The translations under genes were made by a program, and so were the position numbers. From the NCBI RefSeq assembly GCF_000169195.2, contig NC_016023.1, forward strand, positions 1,674,001 to 1,738,000: a stretch of DNA of 64,000 bases. Direction: 5' to 3'. This stretch comes from Heyndrickxia coagulans 36D1. Lineage in GTDB: Bacteria; Bacillota; Bacilli; Bacillales; Bacillaceae_C. Shown here piece after piece: positions 7,621 to 14,970 of this stretch. Each line of letters opens with the position of its first letter. Position 1 is the first letter of the stretch. Below the pieces are notes generated by a model, which was not told where the DNA came from, searched no databases, and saw only the letters and a program-made list of their open reading frames with translations.

Positions 7621-7952
7621 CCAATACTGATTCAACAACTAAAGATCAAACGTTCTTCAACTGATCAAGCTTTAACAGATGACACCTTTACATTAGGATG
7701 ACACGACTTCAGACCAAACAGTTACTAACGAAACCAACACTGACAATGTTCATTCAGAAGTTGCTCCAACTGCTGTTAGCGTAGTCCAACATGATTCATA
7801 TGGAAATCCTATTTCGCCAACATCAACATTAGCAACAACAATTAATTTTCTTAATAAAGGTTACACAACAAATGTATGTATTGCAACGGGAGGACTTTGG
7901 AAGTGGAGCAAAGAATCCATTGTTAACAATGTCTTTTACTCCACCATTATAA
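7621..7952 (+). other. Unexplained remnant with an open frame lacking a start (7697-8023)
   Basis: A 108-codon frame from 7697 to the TAA at 8021-8023 follows an in-frame TAG and has no credible start. It is Thr/Asn/Ser-rich and reads HDSYGNPISP then GLWKWSKES. I do not recognise it; it looks like the remains of a small secreted or antimicrobial-type peptide gene or passenger DNA. Base composition is more AT-rich than the flanking catabolic genes. Confidence 0.3.
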
Positions 7953-8002
7953 TCAGAGGCCGTCTTTTTGCCAATGTTGATCACGAGACGGCCTCTGACT
8001 TT
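7953..8002. terminator. 13-bp perfect hairpin, probable terminator
   Basis: TCAGAGGCCGTCT (7953-7965) pairs with AGACGGCCTCTGA (7986-7998), followed by CTTTTC. It lies inside the unexplained open frame, supporting the view that the frame is not a working gene. Confidence 0.6.
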
Positions 8003-8135
8003 TCAAGTTCTGGTTGGTCATAAAACCAATATGTGGATACTGCTACCCTCATCCGCAAAATAAATATTTGTTCAAAAGCCGTATGCTTATTAGGACACAT
8101 AAGGTTTGAGGGTAACCTCCATTTTAATGCTCTTT

Positions 8136-8235
8136 TGTAAAATGAACTAAACATTGCTACTTTGTTGCCAGCTGTAAAAAATCATCATGCAAATGGATGG
8201 TCTTGTCAATGTAAAAACTTCAGTTCATTTTATAT
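8136..8235 (+). repeat. MITE-like element, copy A
   Basis: Ends TAAAATGAAC (8138-8147) and GTTCATTTTA (8223-8232) are perfect inverted repeats. The interior shares the order ATTGC, TTGCC..CTGTAAAA, CATGCAAATGG, GATGTAAAAACTT (with changes) with copies at 10591, 16792 and 36118. It abuts the 3' end of the lysE pseudogene. Confidence 0.7.
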
Positions 8236-8238
8236 TCT

Positions 8239-8860
8239 TTATTTAAATAGCGAGATGATCAGCTCTTTCCCAATGAAGATAGCAACTAGCCAAATTATAA
8301 GCGCAGACAATTTGTTCAACCGAATCATCCATTTACCGGTTGTGTCTACCCTACCTAACCCTCTACCTGTTACAGCTAAACTAAAAAACCATATCCATGA
8401 TACACCTATACAGGCTAATGTAAAAACAAGTTTATCTATACCGGTAGCTTATTGAATTAGAACCGATCACCCCAATTGTGTCCAATATGGCATGAGGATT
8501 TAATAAGGAAACAGAAATTGCAAAAGTCATTTGTTTTTTTGCTGACATCTTACTTTCTACTTGTTCGTCCTTTGAAGGAGCAGATTTCCAAATCGACCAT
8601 CCCATGTAAATTAAAAATAAAAACCCAATCCCATAAACAATGGTTTGAAGCCATGAAAATGATAAAACAATAACTGAAACACCTAGAATGGCCAAAGTAA
8701 TTAAGATTGTGTCACAAACTGCTGCTGTGATTACTACTGGTAGAGCTTTTATAAGATTTGATTGCAAAGCACCTTGGTTAAAGACAAAAACATTTTGTGG
8801 ACCTAAAGGTAAAATGAGACCAAAGGCTAAAACAAATCCATGTAAAAATGCTTCTAACAT
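8239..8860 (-). pseudogene. LysE/ArgO-type amino acid exporter, frameshifted
   Basis: Start ATG 8860-8858 behind AAAGGAGG. The first frame gives MLEAFLHGFVLAFGLILPLG, with the LysE signature PLGPQNVFVFNQG, and ends prematurely at 8432. Shifting frame near 8440-8450 continues as GIDKLVFTLACIGVSW through four more hydrophobic segments to the TAA at 8239-8241, giving the family's normal length of about 205 residues. One base has therefore been gained or lost around the TACCGGTATAG sequence, which is not a homopolymer. The gene is divergent from a MocR-type regulator, which probably controlled it. Members export basic amino acids. Confidence 0.8.
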
Positions 8861-8949
8861 CTTCTCCCTCCTTTCGAAAAGAACACTCAAAGGGTAACTC
8901 CTTATGATTGATTAACCTATGACTATTTTAGAGGAGAATCCCCCATATG

Positions 8950-8972
8950 TATCCATCCAAATTTGATGGATA
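8950..8972. promoter_or_regulatory. Candidate operator between lysE and mocR-type gene
   Basis: TATCCATC and GATGGATA are perfect inverted repeats separated by 7 bp in the divergent intergenic region; probable binding site of the MocR regulator. Confidence 0.5.
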
Positions 8973-9025
8973 TTAAACCAACCAAATTTTATAATGAAAA
9001 TATAAAATGGATGGGAGAAAAAGAC

Positions 9026-10489
9026 ATGCAACATTTAGAGTGGAAACCGAATAGGTCGTCTTCAGTCGCTTTATATAAGCAGATTGAAAAGTACATAAAA
9101 GATAAGATTATAAAAGGAGAATGGACTGTTGGTACAAAAATACCTTCACAGAGGGTACTAGCCGAGACATTTGGGGTGAATCGTAGTACCGTCGTAACAG
9201 CATTGGATGAATTAACTGCCCTTGGTTTAATCGAAGGAAAAACCGGGGGTGGGACAAAAGTGATAAATAATACATGGAATCTGTTAGTATCCAACCATCC
9301 TCCCGACTGGAACTCGTATGTGAAGGCAGGGAGTTATCAACCCAATTTACCTACAATACAAGATATTAACGAAGCAGAATTCAGACCTAATATCATTCGT
9401 TTAGGAACCGGAGAACTTTCACCGGAACTATTACCGTATAAAAAAATGCAAGATGTATTCCAGAGACTTCCTAATAGAATGGCCTCATTAGGATACGAAG
9501 AGCCAAAAGGCGACTTGTTTTTAAGACAGCAACTAACGGAACACTTAAAAAAGATAGGGATTAATGCTTCTCCCGCATCGATATTAATTGTCTCAGGAGC
9601 GCTTCAAGCATTACAACTGATTTCCATTGGTCTATTAAATAGGGGGTCAAATATTTTACTTGAAAAACCCTCTTACCTGTATTCTGTTCAAGTATTTCAA
9701 TCTGCTGGTATGAGATTATATGGAGTGCCAATGGATGAGACTGGTCTTCAAACGTCATTAATCAAAAAGTATAAAAAACAATATAATGCTTCCTTGTTAT
9801 ACACGATCCCCTCCTTCCATAATCCAGCAGGGGTACTGTTGACGGAAGAAAAACGAAAGCAACTGATGGCGATATGTGAACAGGAGAGTCTTCCTATTAT
9901 CGAGGATGATGTTTATCGTGATTTATGGATCGATTCTCCACCCCCAAATCCTTTAAAGAAAGAGGATAAGAATGGAATGGTTTTGTACCTAGGAAGTATG
10001 TCAAAAACAATAAGTCCAGGGTTAAGAATTGGGTGGATTGTGGGGCCGGAAGCTGTAATCGAACGACTTGCGGATATAAAAATGCAAACAGATTATGGTT
10101 CAAGTTCATTATCTCAATGGGCAGCTGCCGAATGGTTTTCTAGTGGCTTATATGATGAACATATGTGTTATATTAGGGAACAGTTAAAAATTCGTCGTAA
10201 CGCAACGGTTCGGTCACTTGAGAAACACTTTACCGATATCGCTACGTGGAATTTTCCAAAGGGGGGGTTCTGTGTCTGGGTCCATCTCACTCCATCTTTA
10301 TCGATTCGCGAACTTTTTGAGAAAACATTAAAAGAAGGGATATTACTTAATCCGGGAAATCTGTATGATCGCGATGCAATACAGTACTTGCGAATTTCCT
10401 ATGCTTATGCACCTTTATCCGACATTGAAGACGCCATTGCCCGACTAGCCATTATAGTCAAACAAATAGCAAAAGAAACAAAACAATAG
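9026..10489 (+). CDS. MocR-family regulator (GntR winged helix + class I aminotransferase fold)
   Basis: About 487 residues. The N-terminal GntR helix-turn-helix is visible (LYKQIEKYIKDKII..IPSQRVLAETFGVNRSTV) and is followed by a PLP aminotransferase-like domain with the PLP lysine in LGSMSKTISPGLRIGW and HNPAGVLL, EDDVYRD and RIGWIVG landmarks. Such proteins sense PLP or amino compounds and usually regulate a neighbouring gene, here the divergent LysE exporter. The start was set at ATG 9026 behind GGGAG; the frame opens at a TTG at 8963 inside the operator-like palindrome. The reading frame is intact although its likely target is broken. Confidence 0.88.
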   Translation: MQHLEWKPNRSSSVALYKQIEKYIKDKIIKGEWTVGTKIPSQRVLAETFGVNRSTVVTALDELTALGLIEGKTGGGTKVINNTWNLLVSNHPPDWNSYVKAGSYQPNLPTIQDINEAEFRPNIIRLGTGELSPELLPYKKMQDVFQRLPNRMASLGYEEPKGDLFLRQQLTEHLKKIGINASPASILIVSGALQALQLISIGLLNRGSNILLEKPSYLYSVQVFQSAGMRLYGVPMDETGLQTSLIKKYKKQYNASLLYTIPSFHNPAGVLLTEEKRKQLMAICEQESLPIIEDDVYRDLWIDSPPPNPLKKEDKNGMVLYLGSMSKTISPGLRIGWIVGPEAVIERLADIKMQTDYGSSSLSQWAAAEWFSSGLYDEHMCYIREQLKIRRNATVRSLEKHFTDIATWNFPKGGFCVWVHLTPSLSIRELFEKTLKEGILLNPGNLYDRDAIQYLRISYAYAPLSDIEDAIARLAIIVKQIAKETKQ

Positions 10490-10542
10490 TAAGAAAGACG
10501 GAAAGTTCTCGCTTTCACGAGCTGCCGATAGTGGTAACCGTT

Positions 10543-10591
10543 CCTTGTAACGGGCGACCAAACGTTTGAAGAACTGGGTGTTTTCTCGTGC
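10543..10591 (+). pseudogene. Fragment of a yeeE/tsuA-like gene
   Basis: The segment starting TTCCTTGTAACGGGCGACCA matches, with few changes, codons at about 3611-3662 of the intact gene (CAAACGTTTG and TTTTCTCGTGCT shared). It stops exactly where MITE copy B begins. No reading frame remains. Confidence 0.6.
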
Positions 10592-10698
10592 TATATAAAA
10601 TGAACAAAATATTGCGGCTCTGTTGTCTGCTGTAAAAATTAACCATTATGCAAATGGCACCCGGGCTCGATGTAGAAACTTAAGTTCATTTTATATAG
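10591..10698 (+). repeat. MITE-like element, copy B (most complete)
   Basis: Terminal inverted repeats of 15 bp are perfect: CTATATAAAATGAAC (10591-10605) and GTTCATTTTATATAG (10684-10698). The 108-bp element has no coding capacity. It lies within the degraded yeeE-like fragment. Confidence 0.75.
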
Positions 10699-10993
10699 CT
10701 AAGATTTTTTTCTTCACTCTATCTGTCGGGTGGTAGAGTTAAACTCCATATTTTGGTTACCCCATGCCGAGTACGTGTAAAATTTTACTCGAGGGGGCAG
10801 ATAAATGAAAAAAAGGGAAGACACTCTATCAACTAAATGTACACTGCGAAATGAATATCTAGAGAGGTCTTCCCATGGATATTATATCAATAATTGTTGG
10901 ATTATTAAAGGATACAATGAATCTTAGTACTGCATTGACAATATCCTATCTGCGCCGGATAATGAAACTATATTATTATTATGAATTTTGTGT
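10699..10993 (+). other. Intergenic DNA with possible IS remnant
   Basis: GGGAAGAC (10815-10822) and GTCTTCCC (10867-10874) form an inverted repeat just before an ATG at 10875 that opens a frame with about 35 plausible codons (MDIISIIVGLLKDTMN). This looks like the leader and start of a transposase, but no family can be named and the frame soon enters the convergent rrf2-type gene. Otherwise nothing supported. Confidence 0.3.
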
Positions 10994-11023
10994 AAAGACA
11001 TTCGATTTGGAATGTCTTTTTTT
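10994..11023. terminator. Hairpin terminator at the end of the ywnA-like gene
   Basis: AAAGACATTC (10994-11003) pairs with GAATGTCTTT (11010-11019), with a T-run on the plus strand. It abuts the ywnA-like stop codon and can act on both strands. Confidence 0.65.
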
Positions 11024-11459
11024 AGCATATGGTGTTTTCTTTTTTGGCAATGTCTTTTACCACGTCTTCCAATGTCACCTGCTCCAAAACTTTCTCCATT
11101 GCCATCTGGGATGCTTCAAATATCGGTTCAATGGTGTTCTGAATATTTCTTCCTACAGGGCATTTCGGGTTCGGGTTCCGGTGAATGCTGAATAACGCTT
11201 TGTCCTGGACGACATTCACGGCCTTATAAACATCAAGGAGTGTAATATCGGACAGCGCTTTGGCCAGCCTTGCCCCTGCTTTCCCCGGATGGACTTCTAT
11301 TAAGCCGGATCTTTTCAACATTCCCATGATTTTCCGGATGACAACAGGATTTGTGTTCACACTCTCCGCTAAAAACTCGGAAGAACTCACGCCATCTTTA
11401 TTCATTTCAATCAACGCCAATATATGGATTCCAACAGCAAAACGACTGCTGATCGACAT
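11022..11459 (-). CDS. ywnA: Rrf2-family transcriptional regulator (YwnA-like)
   Basis: Protein of 145 residues with the Rrf2 winged helix at the N-terminus (MSISSRFAVGIHILALIEM, NTNPVVIRKIMGMLKRSGLI, HPGKAGARL). The three clustered cysteines of Fe-S-binding Rrf2 members such as IscR/NsrR are absent; only Cys100 and the terminal Cys remain, so this is the apo YwnA-type subfamily. It is divergent from a ywnB-like gene as in Bacillus subtilis. Two identical-spacing palindromes in the shared intergenic region are the likely operators, implying autoregulation together with control of ywnB. Confidence 0.85.
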   Translation of the reverse strand: MSISSRFAVGIHILALIEMNKDGVSSSEFLAESVNTNPVVIRKIMGMLKRSGLIEVHPGKAGARLAKALSDITLLDVYKAVNVVQDKALFSIHRNPNPKCPVGRNIQNTIEPIFEASQMAMEKVLEQVTLEDVVKDIAKKENTIC

Positions 11460-11477
11460 TTCCAGTCACCATCCTCA

Positions 11478-11496
11478 TGTAATTCATATAATTACA
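11478..11496. promoter_or_regulatory. YwnA-type operator 1
   Basis: TGTAATT-N5-AATTACA lies just upstream of the ywnA-like gene. Same half-sites and spacing as operator 2. Confidence 0.7.
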
Positions 11497-11530
11497 AGTA
11501 TAGTATAACTCCTAAAGGAAATAAATATCA

Positions 11531-11560
11531 TTGACATGCCTGCCATCTTGTAATTATAAT
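11531..11560 (+). promoter_or_regulatory. ywnB promoter
   Basis: TTGACA (11531-11536), 18-bp spacer, TATAAT (11555-11560). The -10 lies inside operator 2, so regulator binding would block RNA polymerase. Confidence 0.8.
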
Positions 11561-11567
11561 AATTACA
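11549..11567. promoter_or_regulatory. YwnA-type operator 2
   Basis: TGTAATT-N5-AATTACA overlaps the ywnB -10. A weaker third pair (TGTAAT..ATTACA, 11569-11586) follows. Confidence 0.7.
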
Positions 11568-11606
11568 TGTAATAAAGTTGATTACATATTACAGGAGGAA
11601 TGCCAT

Positions 11607-12248
11607 ATGAAAATTGGAATCATTGGCGCCAGCGGGAAAGCCGGCAGCCTTATTCTCAAAGAAGCGGTTGACAGGGGCCACGAAGTGACGGCAATTGTAC
11701 GGAATGCAGCGAAAATTCAAGACAAACGGGTTGATGTGGTAGAAAAAAATATTTTCGATATCAAATCCGGAGATCTTCAAAAATATGATGTGGTCGTCAA
11801 TGCATTTGGTGCTGCTCCAGGAAAGGAACACCAGCATGTGGAAGCCGGCCGGGTTTTAATTGAAGCTTTAAAAGGGGCGCCCGGCACACGCCTCGTCGTT
11901 GTAGGGGGTGCCGGCAGCCTGTTTGCGGATGAATCAAAAACCGTTCGCGTCATGGACACACCCGATTTTCCCGCTGCATTCCTGCCAACTGCGAAAAGCC
12001 AGGCACAAAATTTAGAAGACCTGCAGCATTCCACCGGTATCCAATGGACTTTTGTAAGCCCGGCCGCGTTCTTTGATCCGGCAGGCAAACGAACCGGATC
12101 CTACAAAAAAGGCGGGGATGTGCTGACGTTAAACTCAAAAGGGGAAAGCTACATCAGCTATGCAGATTTTGCGGTTGCAATCCTGGATGAAATTGAAAAT
12201 CCGCACCATAAAAATGAACGATTTTCTGTTGTCGGCGAAGCAGAATAA
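11607..12248 (+). CDS. ywnB: NAD(P)H-binding protein, YwnB-like (NmrA/flavin-reductase type)
   Basis: Protein of 213 residues with an N-terminal Rossmann motif KIGIIGASGKAGSLI (GxxGxxG, residues 6-14) and the central VVVGGAGSLF segment typical of BLVRB/NmrA-like atypical short-chain dehydrogenases. It lacks an obvious YxxxK dyad, as expected for this group. The probable role is NAD(P)H-dependent reduction of a small electrophile or flavin; the substrate is unknown. ATG 11607 follows AGGAGG. It is divergently paired with the Rrf2 regulator and its promoter is overlapped by the palindromic operator, suggesting induction by the regulator's signal. Confidence 0.88.
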   Translation: MKIGIIGASGKAGSLILKEAVDRGHEVTAIVRNAAKIQDKRVDVVEKNIFDIKSGDLQKYDVVVNAFGAAPGKEHQHVEAGRVLIEALKGAPGTRLVVVGGAGSLFADESKTVRVMDTPDFPAAFLPTAKSQAQNLEDLQHSTGIQWTFVSPAAFFDPAGKRTGSYKKGGDVLTLNSKGESYISYADFAVAILDEIENPHHKNERFSVVGEAE

Positions 12249-12363
12249 CAACTGGTTGTATAAAGAGGCTATCACATTTGCGTGATTCTGACCTTCTACA
12301 GCCAATATGTTAGAAGAAAATCAAGTGAAGGCACTGAAAAAGTGATCGTTTACTTTTATTTGC

Positions 12364-12400
12364 AAAAAAACGGTGAGACACGATGTCTCGCCGTTTTTTT
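12364..12400. terminator. Bidirectional terminator between ywnB and padC
   Basis: AAAAAAACGGTGAGACA and TGTCTCGCCGTTTTTTT form a strong stem flanked by A- and T-runs. Confidence 0.9.
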
Positions 12401-12419
12401 GTTTTTGTGGGCTTTTCGC

Positions 12420-12923
12420 TTATGAAAATTTTAGTTTTCCTGAGCGGATGTCATCGGCCATCGTTGCATAAGGCGCTTCTGAAATCACTTTTTCGTTGTT
12501 GATGCCTTCATTCTTAATATAGGTGATATCCGCAAATTCCGGAACCACATATTTCGGGTAAGTTTCATATTTTTCACGGGATTCTTCCATTAAATCAATA
12601 TGGTCATTTTGATAGCAGACTGTGATTTCTGGGTGTTCATGTACCCATTTCGGGAAAAAGATTACACCGTGCATCCGTTTATCATCCGGCATGAAGTTCA
12701 GGGAAACGTCAGTGCCTGTCGGTTCTGTCCAGGAAACTTTAAAAACGCCATCCGTGATCTTCACGATATCTGCTTTTTGGTCACGGACCCAGCGGCCGCC
12801 AACCATTCCGCTGTGAATACGATAATCAACGGTATCTTGATTTTTTACATAAAATTCATATTCCCAGCCATTTTCATAAGTATAGATCATGTGGGTGCCT
12901 AAAAATTCTTCTAATGTTTTCAT
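12420..12923 (-). CDS. padC: Phenolic acid decarboxylase
   Basis: Protein of about 167 residues, near-identical in pattern to Bacillus Pad[48 protein letters not shown] and [17 protein letters not shown]. It decarboxylates ferulic, p-coumaric and caffeic acids to vinylphenols in the cytoplasm, as detoxification. Two ATGs are adjacent; the second (12923) has the better spacing from AGGAGG. It is divergent from padR, with a PadR operator between them. It may complement the aromatic island at 22-40 kb: para-hydroxycinnamates decarboxylated here, other phenolics catabolised there (inference). Confidence 0.95.
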   Translation of the reverse strand: MKTLEEFLGTHMIYTYENGWEYEFYVKNQDTVDYRIHSGMVGGRWVRDQKADIVKITDGVFKVSWTEPTGTDVSLNFMPDDKRMHGVIFFPKWVHEHPEITVCYQNDHIDLMEESREKYETYPKYVVPEFADITYIKNEGINNEKVISEAPYATMADDIRSGKLKFS

Positions 12924-12960
12924 CATAAACCTCCTGTATTTAACGAATCATTCAATATTA

Positions 12961-12982
12961 AACATGTCAATGTTTACATGTT
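12961..12982. promoter_or_regulatory. PadR operator
   Basis: AACATGT-N8-ACATGTT contains the ATGT-N8-ACAT pattern recognised by PadR in Bacillus subtilis. It lies between padC and padR, and a minus-strand TTGACA (12970-12965) for padC falls inside it. Confidence 0.8.
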
Positions 12983-13036
12983 TTATTTTATACCTATGCT
13001 ATAATATTGTCAATAAAACGTGACGGAGGTTAGCCG

Positions 13037-13597
13037 ATGGCAAAAAGAGTCCTTAAACACGCGATCTTGGGCTTGTTGAGAAAACAAGATATGAGCGGTT
13101 ATGACATTACGGCCGAGTTTACAAAGGAAATTTCCCAATTTTGGAGTGCCAAACACAGCCAGATTTATACCGAATTAAAAAAACTGCTGGATGAAAAACT
13201 GATCGAACAATATATTGAAATATCGGGCGTCAAACTGGAAAGAAAGATGTACAAGCTGACAGAAGAAGGAAAAAAGGAACTGGCACAGTGGCTGATGCAC
13301 CCGGAACAAATTCCCGAGACGGAGAAAGATACATTTGCTTTAAAAGTTTATTTTATCCAATACATTCCCGAAGAAAAAATTCTTCCGCTTTTCCAGGACC
13401 AATTGGATCAGCGGGAGCAAAAATTATCGGAGCTGAAATCCCGTTACCAGCTTATTTTTGCGCAAAGAGAAGAGAAAATGGGACTTGCAGCAGATGAGTT
13501 AGGGCATTATCTTGTCCTGACAAAAGCGATCTCCCGGGAAGAAAGCTATGTAGACTGGCTGAAAAAAAGCATCCGGTTTATCAGGCAAAAAAGGTGA
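13037..13597 (+). CDS. padR: PadR-family repressor of padC
   Basis: Protein of 186 residues. The N-terminal winged helix (HAILGLLRKQDMSGYDI, HSQIYTELKKLLDEKLI, KLTEEGKKELAQWL) and C-terminal helical dimerisation domain match PadR. PadR represses padC and releases DNA when phenolic acids accumulate, as established in Bacillus and lactic acid bacteria. It is divergently transcribed from padC over a PadR-consensus operator. ATG 13037 follows GACGGAGG; a TATAAT at 13000-13005 is its likely -10. Confidence 0.92.
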   Translation: MAKRVLKHAILGLLRKQDMSGYDITAEFTKEISQFWSAKHSQIYTELKKLLDEKLIEQYIEISGVKLERKMYKLTEEGKKELAQWLMHPEQIPETEKDTFALKVYFIQYIPEEKILPLFQDQLDQREQKLSELKSRYQLIFAQREEKMGLAADELGHYLVLTKAISREESYVDWLKKSIRFIRQKR

Positions 13598-13735
13598 ACG
13601 TTCCTTACCATTAGACGCCATGCGGGAGTGAACGCGGCACCGGCAGAAGAAGAAATTCAGCTAAGCGTATATTTTCGGGATAGGATCATTGAATCGTTGC
13701 CCGGCTTAAGCAAAAAGGCATTTTGGTTTTCAAAT

Positions 13736-13782
13736 AAGGCCCTGATTTCGTGAAAAATCTTTTCCGATTTCAGGGCCTTTTC
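13736..13782 (+). terminator. Terminator after padR
   Basis: AAGGCCCTGA (13736-13745) and TCAGGGCCTT (13770-13779) followed by TTTTC; the 138 bp between padR and this hairpin hold no recognisable gene. Confidence 0.7.
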
Positions 13783-13823
13783 GTTTGGCCATGCCGGGCC
13801 AGCCCCGGAAAGGGAATATGGCG

Positions 13824-13852
13824 TTGACAGTACCGGAATATTAGTGTACTAT
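13824..13852 (+). promoter_or_regulatory. Promoter of the GntR-ABC operon
   Basis: TTGACA (13824-13829), 17-bp spacer, TACTAT (13847-13852). The -10 is embedded in the palindromic operator. Confidence 0.8.
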
Positions 13853-13870
13853 TTATATAGTACACTAATA
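13839..13870. promoter_or_regulatory. Perfect 13-bp palindromic operator (YtrA type)
   Basis: TATTAGTGTACTA, 6-bp spacer, TAGTACACTAATA. It contains AGTGTA and TACACT half-sites 12 bp apart, resembling the Bacillus YtrA operator as I remember it. It overlaps the -10, implying autorepression. Confidence 0.8.
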
Positions 13871-13892
13871 CACCATAACTGGAGGTGAAAAG

Positions 13893-14258
13893 GTGGAATT
13901 TAGCAGTTCTTTGCCCATTTATATTCAAATCATGAATTTAATTAAGACTAAGGTGGTTTCCGGTGAAATCGACAGAGGGGAAAAACTGCCATCGGTCAGG
14001 GAATTATCAAAGGAATTAAAAGTCAATCCGAATACAATCCAAAGAGTCTATCAGGAACTGGAGCGGGAAGAGCTGGTGAAAACGCAAAGAGGAATGGGAA
14101 CTTTTGTAACAGAGGACAGCCTTATCATCAGCCATTTAAAACAAAGCATGGCTGCAGCGGTCATAGACCGTTTTTTCAGGGAAATGGAAAATTTGGGTTT
14201 CCAGCCTGATGAAATTAAAAAAATGATATCGGAAAGGTTTATGGAAGGGAATGAATAA
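13893..14258 (+). CDS. GntR-family regulator, YtrA/YhcF subfamily
   Basis: Protein of 121 residues, the length of the short YtrA-type GntR regulators. An N-terminal winged helix (LPIYIQIMNLIKTKVVSGEI, KLPSVRELSKELKVNPNTIQRVYQELE) is followed by a short two-helix dimerisation tail. The GTG start at 13893 follows GGAGGTG. It overlaps the ABC ATPase gene by 8 nt. YtrA-type proteins repress ABC exporters that often respond to cell-envelope-active compounds; the palindrome over its own promoter fits autoregulation. Confidence 0.9.
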   Translation: MEFSSSLPIYIQIMNLIKTKVVSGEIDRGEKLPSVRELSKELKVNPNTIQRVYQELEREELVKTQRGMGTFVTEDSLIISHLKQSMAAAVIDRFFREMENLGFQPDEIKKMISERFMEGNE

Positions 14259-14958
14259 AATGAAGAATATCGTAGAAATAAACGGGCTGGCAAAGCATTA
14301 TTTCCGTAAAAAAGCCCTGGATCAGTTGAATTTAACGATAGAGGAAGGAAAAGTCGTTGGAATATTAGGCCCGAATGGAAGCGGAAAAACAACGCTGATT
14401 AAAATTTTAACCGGCCTTTTACGGCAAACAGGCGGAGAAGTGCGGATTGGCGGATACAAAGTGGGCGTGGCAACAAAATCCATTGTTTCTTATTTGCCTG
14501 ACCGCAATTTTCTGTATAAATGGATGCGGATCAAGGATGCTTTGAAATTATATCAGGATTTTTATGAGGATTTCGATGAAAAGAAGTTCGAAGCATTACT
14601 TGATTTTATGAAGTTGGAAAAAGACATGAAAATTGATACGTTGTCAAAAGGCATGCATGAAAAACTGAACCTCTCGCTTGTCCTGGCAAGAGATGCAAAA
14701 TTATATATTCTGGATGAGCCAATCGCCGGCGTCGACCCGGTTGCAAGAGACCAAATATTGGATGCGATTATCGGCAACTTCCGCGAAAACAGTTCGATGA
14801 TCATTACGACGCATTTAGTCAGGGATATGGAAAGCATATTGGACGAAGTGGTCTTCTTAAAAGACGGCCGGATTGTTCTGGCGGGAAATGCAGAGCAATT
14901 GCGGGAAGAAAAGGGCAAGCAAATCGACACAATTTATAAAGAAGTTTTCGGGGCATAG
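14251..14958 (+). CDS. ABC transporter ATP-binding protein
   Basis: Protein of 235 residues with Walker A GPNGSGKT (about 40-47) and Walker B LYILDEP. The signature motif reads LSKGMHEKL instead of the usual LSGGQ, a variation common in this YtrB/YhcG-type drug or envelope-stress exporter group. Overlapping the GntR gene and 12 nt from the permease gene, it forms the motor of a two-component exporter. The substrate is unknown; regulation by the upstream GntR repressor is implied by the operon. Confidence 0.9.
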   Translation: MNKMKNIVEINGLAKHYFRKKALDQLNLTIEEGKVVGILGPNGSGKTTLIKILTGLLRQTGGEVRIGGYKVGVATKSIVSYLPDRNFLYKWMRIKDALKLYQDFYEDFDEKKFEALLDFMKLEKDMKIDTLSKGMHEKLNLSLVLARDAKLYILDEPIAGVDPVARDQILDAIIGNFRENSSMIITTHLVRDMESILDEVVFLKDGRIVLAGNAEQLREEKGKQIDTIYKEVFGA

Positions 14959-14970
14959 GAGGGAAACCGG

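Noticed and set aside
8162-8455. Plus-strand gene of 97 codons
   Set aside because: It is antisense to the second half of the frameshifted lysE gene, which has clear family similarity.
10875-11195. Plus-strand gene of 106 codons
   Set aside because: Most of it is antisense to the Rrf2-type gene and it runs through that gene's terminator; only the first ~35 codons could be an IS relic.
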